Shown in pieces: positions 8,675 through 17,692 of a stretch of 46,637 bases of DNA. The notes below the pieces were generated by a model that searched no databases, had not been told where the DNA came from, and was given only the letters and a program-made list of their open reading frames with translations. The translations under genes and the position numbers were made by a program. The DNA is taken from the NCBI GenBank assembly GCA_017539565.1, contig JAFYCS010000094.1, forward strand, positions 1 through 46,637, written 5' to 3'. The stretch comes from Lachnospiraceae bacterium (lineage in GTDB: Bacteria > Bacillota > Clostridia > Lachnospirales > Lachnospiraceae). Numbering within the stretch: position 1 is the stretch's first letter; the number at the start of each line of letters is the position of its first letter.

Positions 8675-9859
8675 ATGAGCACAAGACTAACTTATAAACC
8701 GGATTATGATAACTGCCTCGTAAATCTGTCCAACTCGATCTTAAAGAAGTTCAATACCGAAACCACCGCAGATACTCTGGTTCTGGCTGATAAGTATCTT
8801 AAAGGAGAATATAAGAATGTAGTGCTTCTGGTACTTGATGCCATGGGTACTTCGATAATAGAAAAACACCTTGAAAAGGACGGCTTTTTCAGAAGCCACT
8901 TTGTTGGTTCCTTTGATTCGGTATATCCGCCTACAACCGTTGCCGCGACCACTTCGATATTAAGCGGACAGTATCCCAATGAACACGGCTGGCTGGGCTG
9001 GGATATGTATTTTCCACAGCTGGACAAAAATGTGAGCGTGTTCAATAATAACGAGCAGTTGTCGGAAAAAGAAGATGCCGTTCCTACAGGTGAATATCCG
9101 GACGGCAGAAAAAAATGGCTGGAGGACTCCGTCAAAGAGCCTGTTCCCGCCGCTGAAGAAAACGTGGCATTTAAATACATCCCCTATATAAACATAGTCG
9201 ATAGGATCAACAATGCAGGCGGAAGGGCGCACGCCGTAATGCCCTTTTTACCGCCTTTTCCACAGACTATAGAGGAGATCCTTAAGCAGATAACATCACT
9301 GTGTAGTGAAGACGGAAAGAAATTCATCTATTCTTACTGGAATGAACCGGATGGTACCATGCACAGGACAGGGACAAACAGTCCGGAAACTCACAGCATG
9401 GTAAGCGGTCTTGAAAAAATGGTCGAAGAAACCGTAAACAGCCTGTCCGATACCCTGTTCCTGATCACGGCGGATCACGGGCATATGGACAGCATTAATC
9501 ATTGTATCCTTGATTATCCTGAAATACTTGACTGCCTGGTTAGAAAGCCCTCCATCGAGCCGCGTACGTTGAACTTTTTTGTAAAAGATGAATACAAAGA
9601 AGGCTTCCCCGGGATATTCAGAAAGTATTTCAATGACGCATTTCTTCTCCTCACCAGAGAAGAAGTTCTTTCAGAAAACTTATTCGGAAAAGGTAATACA
9701 AGGGAAGGTCTGGAAGAAATGATCGGTGACTACGTTGCGCTGTCAGTTTCTGACGTCAGCTTATTTAACACACATATTGAGGCTCAGGAGATGCCGGGAG
9801 GCCATGCGGGACTGACTCCCGAGGAAGTCATTATACCTCTTATCGTTATTGAGAAGTGA
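8675..9859 (+). CDS. Type I phosphodiesterase / nucleotide pyrophosphatase-like protein
   Basis: A 394-residue member of the alkaline phosphatase superfamily. The metal-binding and nucleophile motifs are visible: VLLVLDAMG near residue 50, PPTTVAATTSILSG with the nucleophilic threonine near 90, YWNEPDGTMHRTG near 225 and ITADHGHM near 260. No signal peptide is present, so it acts in the cytoplasm. GGAGG lies 7 bases before the ATG. It is transcribed from a promoter matching that of the ABC/MerR operon and is likely co-induced with it; it may hydrolyse a phosphodiester in the compound being sensed, but that is inference. Confidence 0.85.
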   Translation: MSTRLTYKPDYDNCLVNLSNSILKKFNTETTADTLVLADKYLKGEYKNVVLLVLDAMGTSIIEKHLEKDGFFRSHFVGSFDSVYPPTTVAATTSILSGQYPNEHGWLGWDMYFPQLDKNVSVFNNNEQLSEKEDAVPTGEYPDGRKKWLEDSVKEPVPAAEENVAFKYIPYINIVDRINNAGGRAHAVMPFLPPFPQTIEEILKQITSLCSEDGKKFIYSYWNEPDGTMHRTGTNSPETHSMVSGLEKMVEETVNSLSDTLFLITADHGHMDSINHCILDYPEILDCLVRKPSIEPRTLNFFVKDEYKEGFPGIFRKYFNDAFLLLTREEVLSENLFGKGNTREGLEEMIGDYVALSVSDVSLFNTHIEAQEMPGGHAGLTPEEVIIPLIVIEK

Positions 9860-10394
9860 GGGTACTGCCTTTAAGCAGTCCCTCTTCTTCAAGTTTCCTT
9901 ATCAGTCTCTCTTCTCTTTCATACAAGCGTATCGCCCACTCTTCATCATTTAACTCGCCGTGATGGTGTGTGCGATTCGTTTCTATTGCGGTTTCCGGAT
10001 CTACCCACCTCAGTTCAAATTCTGCTTTTGCCTCATACGCTTCAAGCTTCTGAGCTGTTGTTCCTTCATATACATCACACAGATAATAGTAATGCTCCTG
10101 TATGAACAGGTCGTCGATCATCCCTTTTTCTTTCTTGATCACAAGACCGTATTCCCGTATGGAATCCTCTATGACTTCCAGCCCGGTTTCCTCCCTGATC
10201 TCCCTGATCAGAGTCTCCTTCTGCGTTTCCCCTTCATCCATGCCGCCTCCGGGGATCGAATAGAAATCATATTTTCTGCTGTAAACAAGCGCAAGCTTCC
10301 CGTTCTTTATGATGATCCCACGGACAGAAGGTCTGATGCCCACAGTCCCGTCCGTTTTGTAATCTTTATAATCATATTCAAAAAGAACTCTCAT
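9846..10394 (-). CDS. Nudix hydrolase
   Basis: A 182-residue protein with a complete Nudix box, GGMDEGE followed seven residues later by REIREETGL, which binds Mg2+ for hydrolysis of nucleoside-diphosphate-linked substrates. ATG at 10394 has GGAGGA 6 bases upstream; a GTG at 10400 directly abuts that site. Its 3' end overlaps the convergent phosphodiesterase gene by 14 bases. The substrate is not predictable. Confidence 0.88.
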   Translation of the reverse strand: MRVLFEYDYKDYKTDGTVGIRPSVRGIIIKNGKLALVYSRKYDFYSIPGGGMDEGETQKETLIREIREETGLEVIEDSIREYGLVIKKEKGMIDDLFIQEHYYYLCDVYEGTTAQKLEAYEAKAEFELRWVDPETAIETNRTHHHGELNDEEWAIRLYEREERLIRKLEEEGLLKGSTLTSQ

Positions 10395-10430
10395 CTTCAC
10401 TCCTCCGGATCAGTACTTTTACGGATCATG

Positions 10431-11474
10431 TCAGCTGTTCTTTATCAGAGTCATGCATTCTCCCGATGCCTTGAATCCCAGTTTTTCATATAGAAAGCGG
10501 CCTTCTTCCGTTGCATCCAGACTTATTTCCGTCGCACCTTTATTCCATGCTTCATCGATCAGCATCGTGACCATTTCCCGGGCGATACCCTGCCGACGCC
10601 ATTCTTTCAGTGTAAACACATTCATAAGATGCGCTCTCTTACCCGTAGGATGGGAAAATGTTGGCATCATATATATGTAACACATTGAAGCACACCCTAT
10701 GACCCTGTCACCATCCATGGCCATGACCGTAGTCTGGTCACCGTTTTCAAAATACCTGCGGCTGTTATCAACCAGCACCTTATCAAATATATATCCGTAT
10801 TCCAGACCGTTTACAATCTTAAGCATCTCCAGACGGCTGCTCATCATAAGCTCCATATCTTCTTTAGCAGCGATCCTGCAGCTGACACTATAGGACAGTC
10901 TGTCGGGCAGATGATGCAGATACATATCCAGGGAATCCGTACTGTTCTCCAGAACCTTCATAAGCCCCTTATCCGGATATGAATGATTGTCGTGATAATC
11001 CTCTTCGCCTTCGCTCTTTATCTTAAACGCAAGTATCTCCTCATCCGTCGAAAACTGTGCATCAACACCTTCTTTGTTGCCTCTGGCATCAAGTCTGATC
11101 CACTTGTCAAGTGATGAGACATATACAGTATTCATTGCATGGATACAATAACCGGTATCAGGTGTATCACCCAGGGTCAGACGCTGATAACTGAATCCCG
11201 AAGGTATACCGTTAGCGCGAAGCAGTGCCGCCATGAGATTTGCCTTTGCCCAGCATATCCCTACGCCCTCTCTTAAAGTATCACTTGCAGACACAGTAAC
11301 ACGCTTATCCTGCGCATCCCATGAATGCCTGATACCGTCCCTGACAAAAAGATAAGTCTTCTTTATCAGCTCCACCTCATCAGCAGCTTCTGACTTAAGC
11401 TTCTCAGCCAGAGCCTTTACTTCCGGTGAATCGTGGTCCACATATTTTGTTGCTTCCAGATATTCATTAAACAT
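10431..11474 (-). CDS. Transglutaminase-like domain fused to a GNAT acetyltransferase
   Basis: A 347-residue two-domain protein. The N-terminal half has the transglutaminase-like triad context: Cys in EGVGICWAKANLMAALLRA near residue 75, His in CIHAMNTVYV near 115 and Asp in RLDARGN near 130. The C-terminal half, from about residue 200, is a GNAT fold with LKEWRRQGIAREMV as the acetyl-CoA loop and FLYEKLGF at the end. GGAAAGGG lies 8 bases before the ATG. No signal peptide is seen. Protease or amidase activity combined with acetylation is suggested by the fold, but the pathway is unknown. Confidence 0.82.
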   Translation of the reverse strand: MFNEYLEATKYVDHDSPEVKALAEKLKSEAADEVELIKKTYLFVRDGIRHSWDAQDKRVTVSASDTLREGVGICWAKANLMAALLRANGIPSGFSYQRLTLGDTPDTGYCIHAMNTVYVSSLDKWIRLDARGNKEGVDAQFSTDEEILAFKIKSEGEEDYHDNHSYPDKGLMKVLENSTDSLDMYLHHLPDRLSYSVSCRIAAKEDMELMMSSRLEMLKIVNGLEYGYIFDKVLVDNSRRYFENGDQTTVMAMDGDRVIGCASMCYIYMMPTFSHPTGKRAHLMNVFTLKEWRRQGIAREMVTMLIDEAWNKGATEISLDATEEGRFLYEKLGFKASGECMTLIKNS

Positions 11475-11502
11475 GGTCTGAACCCTTTCCGCTCAGCTTT
11501 AT

Positions 11503-11766
11503 TCAAAATCTATTCGCAGCCCGCATGTATTGCGACTCAGCCGTCCTGCAGTGAGCATCCAGCAGGGGTCTGTCGTTATACGGAGGTACCTTGCGCAGAT
11601 CATCCTCGCTGGACATGATGTTAAGTGCTGTTCCGAAATCCCTGAGATTCCCCCTGGAGTCTCCCATGTCATTAGACTCCTTGACGCTTAAGACTATCAT
11701 TCTCAACGCCAGACCGATCCCAAGTGCGATACCGATCAGTATTCCTACTATAGCCCAGAATCCCAT
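11503..11766 (-). CDS. Small single-pass membrane protein
   Basis: An 87-residue protein with one hydrophobic helix at residues 3-27 (glycine- and isoleucine-rich) and a hydrophilic tail. It begins 2 bases after the zinc-ribbon gene's stop and has only a weak internal AGG-type site, so it is probably translationally coupled to it. I do not recognise a family. Confidence 0.6.
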   Translation of the reverse strand: MGFWAIVGILIGIALGIGLALRMIVLSVKESNDMGDSRGNLRDFGTALNIMSSEDDLRKVPPYNDRPLLDAHCRTAESQYMRAANRF

Positions 11767-11768
11767 AA

Positions 11769-13040
11769 TTATCTACCTGCCCTTTCTCTGACAAACTTAC
11801 TGGTAGTGTTTGAAGTAGTGAGTCCTATGCTGACCATCATTGCTTTATACTTCTTTATTGCAACTGACCACGTCTTATATATACCTAAGCCTGTCAGCAT
11901 AAAATACATACCGAAGATCCTTCCGTCGTCTGCATGCTCCAGGAGAGCCGGTGTCAGCCAGGCCCCTATGATCGCAAATATTGTGCAGAAAAGCACGGCC
12001 AGGATGCCAAACACCGTAAAAGCTTTTTTCTTTACAAAAGGGACCGCCCCCACCATCTTTCCGGTCTGCCCGTTTACCAGAATGGTATAGGGTTTATCTT
12101 CATAGCGGAAAGTCAGAAACCAGACCGGAAGCAGTGCATATTCCCGCTGTAATACCTTGTGCACGGGAGCACTGGATTGCAGGCTGGTTTCTCCGTGTTT
12201 TACGGTTGCTTTCATATTCTCATTAAAAAGCACCTTGGCACGCATGAAAGCCAGTCCGTCAAGATCTTCCGTTCCCATATCGAAGCGGTCGGAATAGAAT
12301 CCCGAAAGATATGCGGCATCAAACTCCTGCAGCTCGCGCATATTATAGGGTTCAAGACGCTGTGATGAATCATCATTAAAATTCTTTGAAGCATCCAGCG
12401 TCATCTTTTTAAAAACACAATCGCCCGTTCTGTGGGCATAACGTGTCACCGTGGTTTTTCCCCGCCTTACTGTATACTTCCAGTACTGGTCATCCCCGTA
12501 ATACATGTCATAAAGCCAGAAAGGAATGTATATGCCCCTCAGTTTATCCACCTTGAAGTGCTTGATATCCTCCGGGATATACCTGCCCTGTGCCAGTCTT
12601 CCCCTGATCATGGATTCAGCCTGTTCTTTCGTGATCCTGAAAGGTATTATATAGTCCGGCTGAAGATAATCCTCCACGCGGTCCATCACAACCGTAGCCT
12701 GCCCGCAATATACGCAGAAAGAAGAACTCTCCACACCGTTCACAGCCAGCTCCGCTCCGCAGGCATTGCACCTGAGTATCTTCATCTGCAGGGTAGCATG
12801 GGCACGCTCCGCCTCTTTTTGCTGCCAGTCATTCGTCTGAGCGGGAATACTTTCCTGTGTCATGAACCCATACGGATTCCCGATATTTCCCACGCCTTCA
12901 TACAGTCCCGTCCTGCTGAGCATTGCGTTCAGCTCATCAATCGTGTGTTTTGACCCGCAATAAACGCAGTACATCTTCTGCTCTGACGGTGAAAACTCCA
13001 TTGTGTTGCCGCATCCCGGGCAACGGTAATTCATAAGCAT
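11769..13040 (-). CDS. Zinc-ribbon membrane protein (TFIIB-type zinc ribbon family)
   Basis: A 423-residue protein with two zinc ribbons, CPGC...CVYC at residues 6-30 and CNAC...CVYC at about 75-95, then a middle domain (IPFRITKEQAESM, then IYIPFWLYDMYY), and two or three membrane helices near residues 325-390. Similar Firmicute proteins are annotated as TFIIB-type zinc-ribbon or PriA-like proteins, but no helicase motif is present. GGGGAG precedes ATG 13040; a second ATG lies two codons on. The function is unknown. The downstream 87-residue membrane protein is probably a partner. Confidence 0.75.
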   Translation of the reverse strand: MLMNYRCPGCGNTMEFSPSEQKMYCVYCGSKHTIDELNAMLSRTGLYEGVGNIGNPYGFMTQESIPAQTNDWQQKEAERAHATLQMKILRCNACGAELAVNGVESSSFCVYCGQATVVMDRVEDYLQPDYIIPFRITKEQAESMIRGRLAQGRYIPEDIKHFKVDKLRGIYIPFWLYDMYYGDDQYWKYTVRRGKTTVTRYAHRTGDCVFKKMTLDASKNFNDDSSQRLEPYNMRELQEFDAAYLSGFYSDRFDMGTEDLDGLAFMRAKVLFNENMKATVKHGETSLQSSAPVHKVLQREYALLPVWFLTFRYEDKPYTILVNGQTGKMVGAVPFVKKKAFTVFGILAVLFCTIFAIIGAWLTPALLEHADDGRIFGMYFMLTGLGIYKTWSVAIKKYKAMMVSIGLTTSNTTSKFVRERAGR

Positions 13041-13220
13041 CCTTTTTCTCCCCTGTCTTGATCGGATACAACAATTGTTAACAGAATTATTCTACATTAA
13101 AGCTTGTATATATATCCACCTATCAGACATTGATTTTTCGCTACCGTTAGTTGACTGCCCTCTCATTTGAAATGCAAAACGGCAGTAAACATCAGTATTA
13201 TATCATATATCCATATAAGA

Positions 13221-13248
13221 TTGATATTTTGTGCATATATGATAAAAT
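13221..13248 (+). promoter_or_regulatory. Candidate promoter of the lipoprotein gene
   Basis: TTGATA (13221-13226) and TAAAAT (13243-13248) are separated by 16 bases, about 47 bases before the ATG at 13295. Confidence 0.45.
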
Positions 13249-13294
13249 AGCTATCGTTGGTTTTATCAATACAGATAAACAGGGAGGAGAAATT

Positions 13295-14191
13295 ATGAAA
13301 AAGAGACTTTTAATGCTGACACTCATCGGTGCACTGGGCTGCACCGCACTTACCGCCTGCGGTAAGGAAGCTGAACCCGCACCTGCTGATGAAAAGCAGG
13401 AAAAGGAAGCAGACACGGAAGAGAAAGAAGAAAAGAAGGAAGAGGAACCCGAAGCCCCCGAAGATGATGCGCCCGTCGAAGTTGACGCAGAAGACTACGA
13501 TACCATCTTTGAGCCGCTCCTTGGCGAGTGGTCATACGCGGACGATGACATGGACCCCATGTACCTTACGGTTTATTCCGAGGGCGGCCAGTACTATTAC
13601 GAACTGGAGGACATGTCGATCCTTGGCTCCTCAAAGGGTACGGTTGAACTGTTCAGTGAGGAACACCCCGACGGCAGCATATCCCTCTGGTACAGATTCG
13701 TAGATGAAGACGGAAACGAATGGACGTCCTTTGCTGTAAATGAGGATGAGGCCTTCCCGAACGATATCTACTCCGGCCAGGACGGTGCCCTGCATTTCAT
13801 ACGTACCGCTTCCGAAGCACAGATGACTGAGCCCGGCATGGGCGATGTGCAGGGCTACTTCTTTGTAGGTACCTGGGAGTGCGACGGTTACACGATGGAG
13901 ATCCTCGATAACGGAGACAACAGTTACTTTGTATCAATCGAAAGCCCCGAGGAAAAAAATGTTTATCAGGTATGGGAATATATATGTAATTTCGATGAAG
14001 AAAACGAATTCCTTTTCAGTGATAACGGCGAGCTTATAGTTATTGAAATGGCAAATGGCGAAGTCAGCTCAAAACATTCGGAATATGGCAACGGATCGGT
14101 AAACTTCTACTTTGATGAAGGCGGTATCGTCTGGGCCGATCATGAAGATCCTTCCCATCAGGATATGGTCTTCGAGTTCGTTTCAGAGTAA
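13295..14191 (+). CDS. Secreted lipoprotein with acidic linker
   Basis: A 298-residue lipoprotein. The signal peptide ends in the lipobox LTAC with the lipidated Cys at residue 22. An acidic and lysine-rich linker follows to about residue 70, then a beta-rich extracellular domain. GGGAGGAG lies 6 bases before the chosen ATG; an upstream in-frame start would bury the signal peptide. It is convergent with another lipoprotein gene and shares a terminator with it. The family is unknown. Confidence 0.8.
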   Translation: MKKRLLMLTLIGALGCTALTACGKEAEPAPADEKQEKEADTEEKEEKKEEEPEAPEDDAPVEVDAEDYDTIFEPLLGEWSYADDDMDPMYLTVYSEGGQYYYELEDMSILGSSKGTVELFSEEHPDGSISLWYRFVDEDGNEWTSFAVNEDEAFPNDIYSGQDGALHFIRTASEAQMTEPGMGDVQGYFFVGTWECDGYTMEILDNGDNSYFVSIESPEEKNVYQVWEYICNFDEENEFLFSDNGELIVIEMANGEVSSKHSEYGNGSVNFYFDEGGIVWADHEDPSHQDMVFEFVSE

Positions 14192-14221
14192 GACGTTCTA
14201 TTTAACAATCGTTACTGCAAC

Positions 14222-14258
14222 AAAAAAGATCCTTTGGCGTAAGCCGAAGGATCTTTTA
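14222..14258. terminator. Bidirectional intrinsic terminator
   Basis: AAAAGATCCTTTGGC (14224-14238) pairs with GCCGAAGGATCTTTT (14243-14257) around a GTAA loop. It has an A-tract on one side and a T-tract on the other and lies between two convergent genes. Confidence 0.85.
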
Positions 14259-14269
14259 GATTCCGAACC

Positions 14270-15643
14270 TTAGTCTACGTATGTCACATGATCCAGATCA
14301 TAGAATACATACCAGTTGGTACCGTACTGCCAGAGAACACCCTTAATGATAAGATCCCTGTCATTTTCAGGCTTGTCTCCACCGCCTGCTATCCAGGTCA
14401 TACCCATCATGGAATGTGCGCCGTCAGCAGTAAAGAACTTGAAACCGCCGCTCACAAATTGTCCGTGAAGCTCAAATACGCAGCCTTTCGCATCTTCGCT
14501 CTTCATAAGCTTCGAAACTTTATCCCTGTAATTATCGGCCTCTTTATCATCCCACTCGATATTCTCTATCACGTAGTCCGGTTCCTGGTCAAGATTAACA
14601 CCATCAAGAGTTATATCCATGATGTTATCTACCTCGGGATTAGGATAAGGGCTTCCTGCTGCAAGGGATGCTGCTATAGCCTCTTCCTTTTCCTTCTGGA
14701 GTGCTTCCAGGTTTGCCTTTGTGGTAAGCTCAAATGCAGGCTTATAACCTGTAAGGTTCATATCATCATCATATACAGGGAACAGACCGAATTCTGTAAC
14801 CTTGCCGTCTGCAGTGATGGTGAACTCCTGCTGCCAGCTGTTGCTGTAGGTAGTCTCGCTTCCGCTCTCACCGCCGTCCTCAAGGAGTGAGCCTGCATCC
14901 ACTACCTGGATGCCTGCATCCTCGGCATTATCATATATAAGCATCAGCACATTGGCTGCCTGCACTTCCCAGCGTCCCATCATATCATCCATGCCGGTCA
15001 CGGATTCCACGAAGGTTCCGTCCTCGTTCAGAACGATCTGCTGATACTTGGTGCTTGAAAGGTCACGGTATGCAACCAGGCCTGCAAATGCATCGTTATA
15101 CCACTGCTGATCCTTGCAGCCGAAATCCGGATGGCATCTCTTCCATACGGTACCGGTCTTGAAATCGTAGCAGGTGAAGTTATCCTGGAAGGTAAAGTCG
15201 TAATCATAAGTTACGCTCTTATCCTTCATGAAGGTGAACTCACCGGTGACGGCATGTCCATTGCCGCCGTCACGCAGAGGCATATCGATCAGGTCATCAT
15301 CTTTTCCATCCAGAACCTTGTACTGGCAGAATGCCAGGCCAACACAGTCATCGCGCTTGGATGTCTGGGTAAGGGTGAAGGTCAGCTCCGAAGAAGTATC
15401 TCCATTGGGATACCAGCGGTCTGAAGTGTCCTCATCGCTGTTTAATGATCCGGGATGGATCATTGAAGGATCGATGTTTGCGGGATACTTAACCACAGGG
15501 TCAACAACCTCTTCTTCTGCCTCTTCAACTTCTTCCTCTTCCTCAACATTAGTTTCCGGCTTGGTATCGGGTTCCTTACCTTCGCATGCTGCCAGGGTAA
15601 GACCTACGCCCATTGCCAATGCCAACAGTCTTGCCTTTTTCAT
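14270..15643 (-). CDS. Secreted lipoprotein
   Basis: A 457-residue lipoprotein with lipobox LAAC (Cys 20), a glutamate-rich linker at residues 30-50 and a long hydrophilic extracellular region rich in Asp and Tyr. GGAGGAGG precedes the ATG by about 10 bases. I recognise no enzyme motif. Its architecture (signal, acidic linker, beta-rich domain) parallels the convergent lipoprotein, but the sequences are not obviously homologous. Confidence 0.8.
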   Translation of the reverse strand: MKKARLLALAMGVGLTLAACEGKEPDTKPETNVEEEEEVEEAEEEVVDPVVKYPANIDPSMIHPGSLNSDEDTSDRWYPNGDTSSELTFTLTQTSKRDDCVGLAFCQYKVLDGKDDDLIDMPLRDGGNGHAVTGEFTFMKDKSVTYDYDFTFQDNFTCYDFKTGTVWKRCHPDFGCKDQQWYNDAFAGLVAYRDLSSTKYQQIVLNEDGTFVESVTGMDDMMGRWEVQAANVLMLIYDNAEDAGIQVVDAGSLLEDGGESGSETTYSNSWQQEFTITADGKVTEFGLFPVYDDDMNLTGYKPAFELTTKANLEALQKEKEEAIAASLAAGSPYPNPEVDNIMDITLDGVNLDQEPDYVIENIEWDDKEADNYRDKVSKLMKSEDAKGCVFELHGQFVSGGFKFFTADGAHSMMGMTWIAGGGDKPENDRDLIIKGVLWQYGTNWYVFYDLDHVTYVD

Positions 15644-15668
15644 AATCTTGTTCCTCCTCCTGTTGATG

Positions 15669-15728
15669 GTGTGTTTACAGTTCCAATAAACACACGTTGT
15701 ATTATATGCATTTTTATGGTTTTTTCAA
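15669..15728 (-). promoter_or_regulatory. Promoter and leader dyad of the lipoprotein gene
   Basis: TTGAAA (15728-15723) and TATAAT (15706-15701) are 16 bases apart. Immediately downstream, GTGTGTTTA and TAAACACAC form a perfect 9-bp inverted repeat with a 9-base loop (15669-15695), which could be an operator or a 5' UTR hairpin. Confidence 0.6.
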
Positions 15729-15812
15729 GATGTTTTTGTGGAAATTCATCAAAAGACTGCAAATCCGACAGATTAGTGATAGAATCATTACAGAGGAAGG
15801 TTAATAACTCCT

Positions 15813-16613
15813 ATGAAGCAGTTATCTTTTTTACCTGAAGAAAATATCGATCCCCGGTCTCCGATGACGATCAACTGGAACCTGTGGCACGGATGCACCA
15901 GGGCCAGTGCCGGATGTCTGCACTGCTATATGTACCGCCGGGATGAGTCCGTCGGCAGGGATCCTTCTGTCGTCCAGAAGACCGACAGCTTCGATCTGCC
16001 GGTGAGGATCTTACGCTCCGGAAAGAACAAAGGAAGATACAAGATCCCCTCCGGATCCCACATATACACCTGCTTTTCTTCCGATTTCTTCCATCAGGAT
16101 GCGGATGAATGGCGGGATGAAGCCTGGGATATGATGCATGAGCGATCGGACTGCACCTTCTTCATGATCACAAAGCGCGCGGAACGGATCGCAGATCATC
16201 TGCCGAAGAGCTGGGGTGAAGGCTGGGAGCATGTAACCATAGCCGTTACCTGTGAGAACCGGGAAATGGCCGATAAACGGCTCCCCATTTACCTGTCCCT
16301 GCCGCTCTTTCATCATTCCGTGATGATAGAACCTATGCTGAGCGCAGTGGATCTGAGACCCTATATCGAAAAATACAGATCAGCGGACGGATCCCCTGTC
16401 ATCAAGCATGTATCTGTAGGTGGCGAATCCGGCGCTGATGCCAGGATATGTGATTATGCCTGGGTAAAGGACGTCCACTCACAGTGTATAGAGAACGGCA
16501 TAAGCTTCTACTATCACCAGACCGGAGCAAAGCTGTTAAAAGACGGGAAGCTTTACAATGTCCCCAGGCCGATGCAGCACGCGCAGGCGCATCGTGCCGG
16601 GTTAGACACTTAA
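15813..16613 (+). CDS. DUF5131 (phage Gp37/Gp68-like) family protein
   Basis: A 266-residue protein matching the DUF5131 family: an opening NWNLWHGCTRASAGCLHCYMYR with three cysteines spaced like a radical-SAM-related cluster site, then a central FMITKRAERI and a late HVSVGGESG. The purine-rich GAGGAAGG lies 12 bases before the ATG, a little far. Family members occur in phages and chromosomes; the function is not established. It stands alone between minus-strand lipoprotein genes. Confidence 0.85.
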   Translation: MKQLSFLPEENIDPRSPMTINWNLWHGCTRASAGCLHCYMYRRDESVGRDPSVVQKTDSFDLPVRILRSGKNKGRYKIPSGSHIYTCFSSDFFHQDADEWRDEAWDMMHERSDCTFFMITKRAERIADHLPKSWGEGWEHVTIAVTCENREMADKRLPIYLSLPLFHHSVMIEPMLSAVDLRPYIEKYRSADGSPVIKHVSVGGESGADARICDYAWVKDVHSQCIENGISFYYHQTGAKLLKDGKLYNVPRPMQHAQAHRAGLDT

Positions 16614-16626
16614 GAAAAATATCTGA

Positions 16627-17634
16627 TCACCGTTCAAGATATGCGTTGATTACATCATAATCCTCGCATTGTGTTATGCTCAGAAAGCGGCTTGAAGGAT
16701 CCACATAAACATAGTGGGGCTCTGCACAGGTCATGCCCTCCGGCCCTACATTCCTCATATAGTAGATGTCAATCGTACCATCAGAAGCAGTCTCTATGCC
16801 ATCAACACTGTTATTGTTTTTCCAGTCTTCAAAGCAGTCAAATCTGACTATCTCGAATCTGTAACCCCGGAAATCTCCGGCTATACTCATATCCCCGGAA
16901 GCATCAATGCTATCCAGCTTATCTTCTGCATATTCTTTGAGTGAAGCGTAGCCAGAAACTGACGCAGAAGTATCTTCTTTGATCCTGTTTGATGCCAGGT
17001 CATAATATTTATAAGAATAATCACGTATACTGTTCTCAATACGGAAGTACGGTGAATACAGATCAGCATATGTTAATCCCGTATCTTCAAGATATTTCTC
17101 TACACTTACGCCATCAGGCAGCATATCATCTGTCAATCCGAATACGTTTCTCAGATGATCAGCATCAATTATCACTATATCCCTGCTATCCGTAAGCTTT
17201 TTGTTTTCTGATATCTCGTTTGTATACGAAACGATCTTTTCCCAGTTATCAGGAAAACCACCATAACCCGTCTTTTCCGTTAATATAAGATTATGATCAT
17301 CATCGTAATATTGAAGCCGGATGTAAAACGCAAAAGGATCTTTCTCATCGCCGGATATTTCAGGAAGCACATTTATTTCTTTTATAAGCTGCATCGCTGC
17401 TTCGCCCGTCATCAGGGAAAAGTTGGATTCCTTATAAGGCCCGCCTGATCCGCCGTCATTTACGAGTCCGACACAATTATTGTTTTCTCTGTCTCCCGTT
17501 GCAGCATCGATCTTCAACGTATATATTCCAATTTCCGTATCATGCAAATCAAAAGAGCAGCCGGTAATACACAGGAACACAGCTGTAAGAATATGTATAA
17601 GTATTACGATTTTACAATGCGTTTTTCTATTCAT
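16627..17634 (-). CDS. Secreted lipoprotein of unknown function
   Basis: A 335-residue protein with a signal peptide and lipobox ITGC (Cys 26), followed by a hydrophilic domain with many Asp and Tyr residues. The ribosome binding site is weak. It runs in the same direction as the next lipoprotein gene upstream, 58 bases away, and may be co-transcribed. No family was recognised. Confidence 0.72.
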   Translation of the reverse strand: MNRKTHCKIVILIHILTAVFLCITGCSFDLHDTEIGIYTLKIDAATGDRENNNCVGLVNDGGSGGPYKESNFSLMTGEAAMQLIKEINVLPEISGDEKDPFAFYIRLQYYDDDHNLILTEKTGYGGFPDNWEKIVSYTNEISENKKLTDSRDIVIIDADHLRNVFGLTDDMLPDGVSVEKYLEDTGLTYADLYSPYFRIENSIRDYSYKYYDLASNRIKEDTSASVSGYASLKEYAEDKLDSIDASGDMSIAGDFRGYRFEIVRFDCFEDWKNNNSVDGIETASDGTIDIYYMRNVGPEGMTCAEPHYVYVDPSSRFLSITQCEDYDVINAYLER

Positions 17635-17692
17635 ATACTATCCGGGAAAACTGTTTTCCCGCTATAATGATCCCTTCATACCAAAACAAAAA

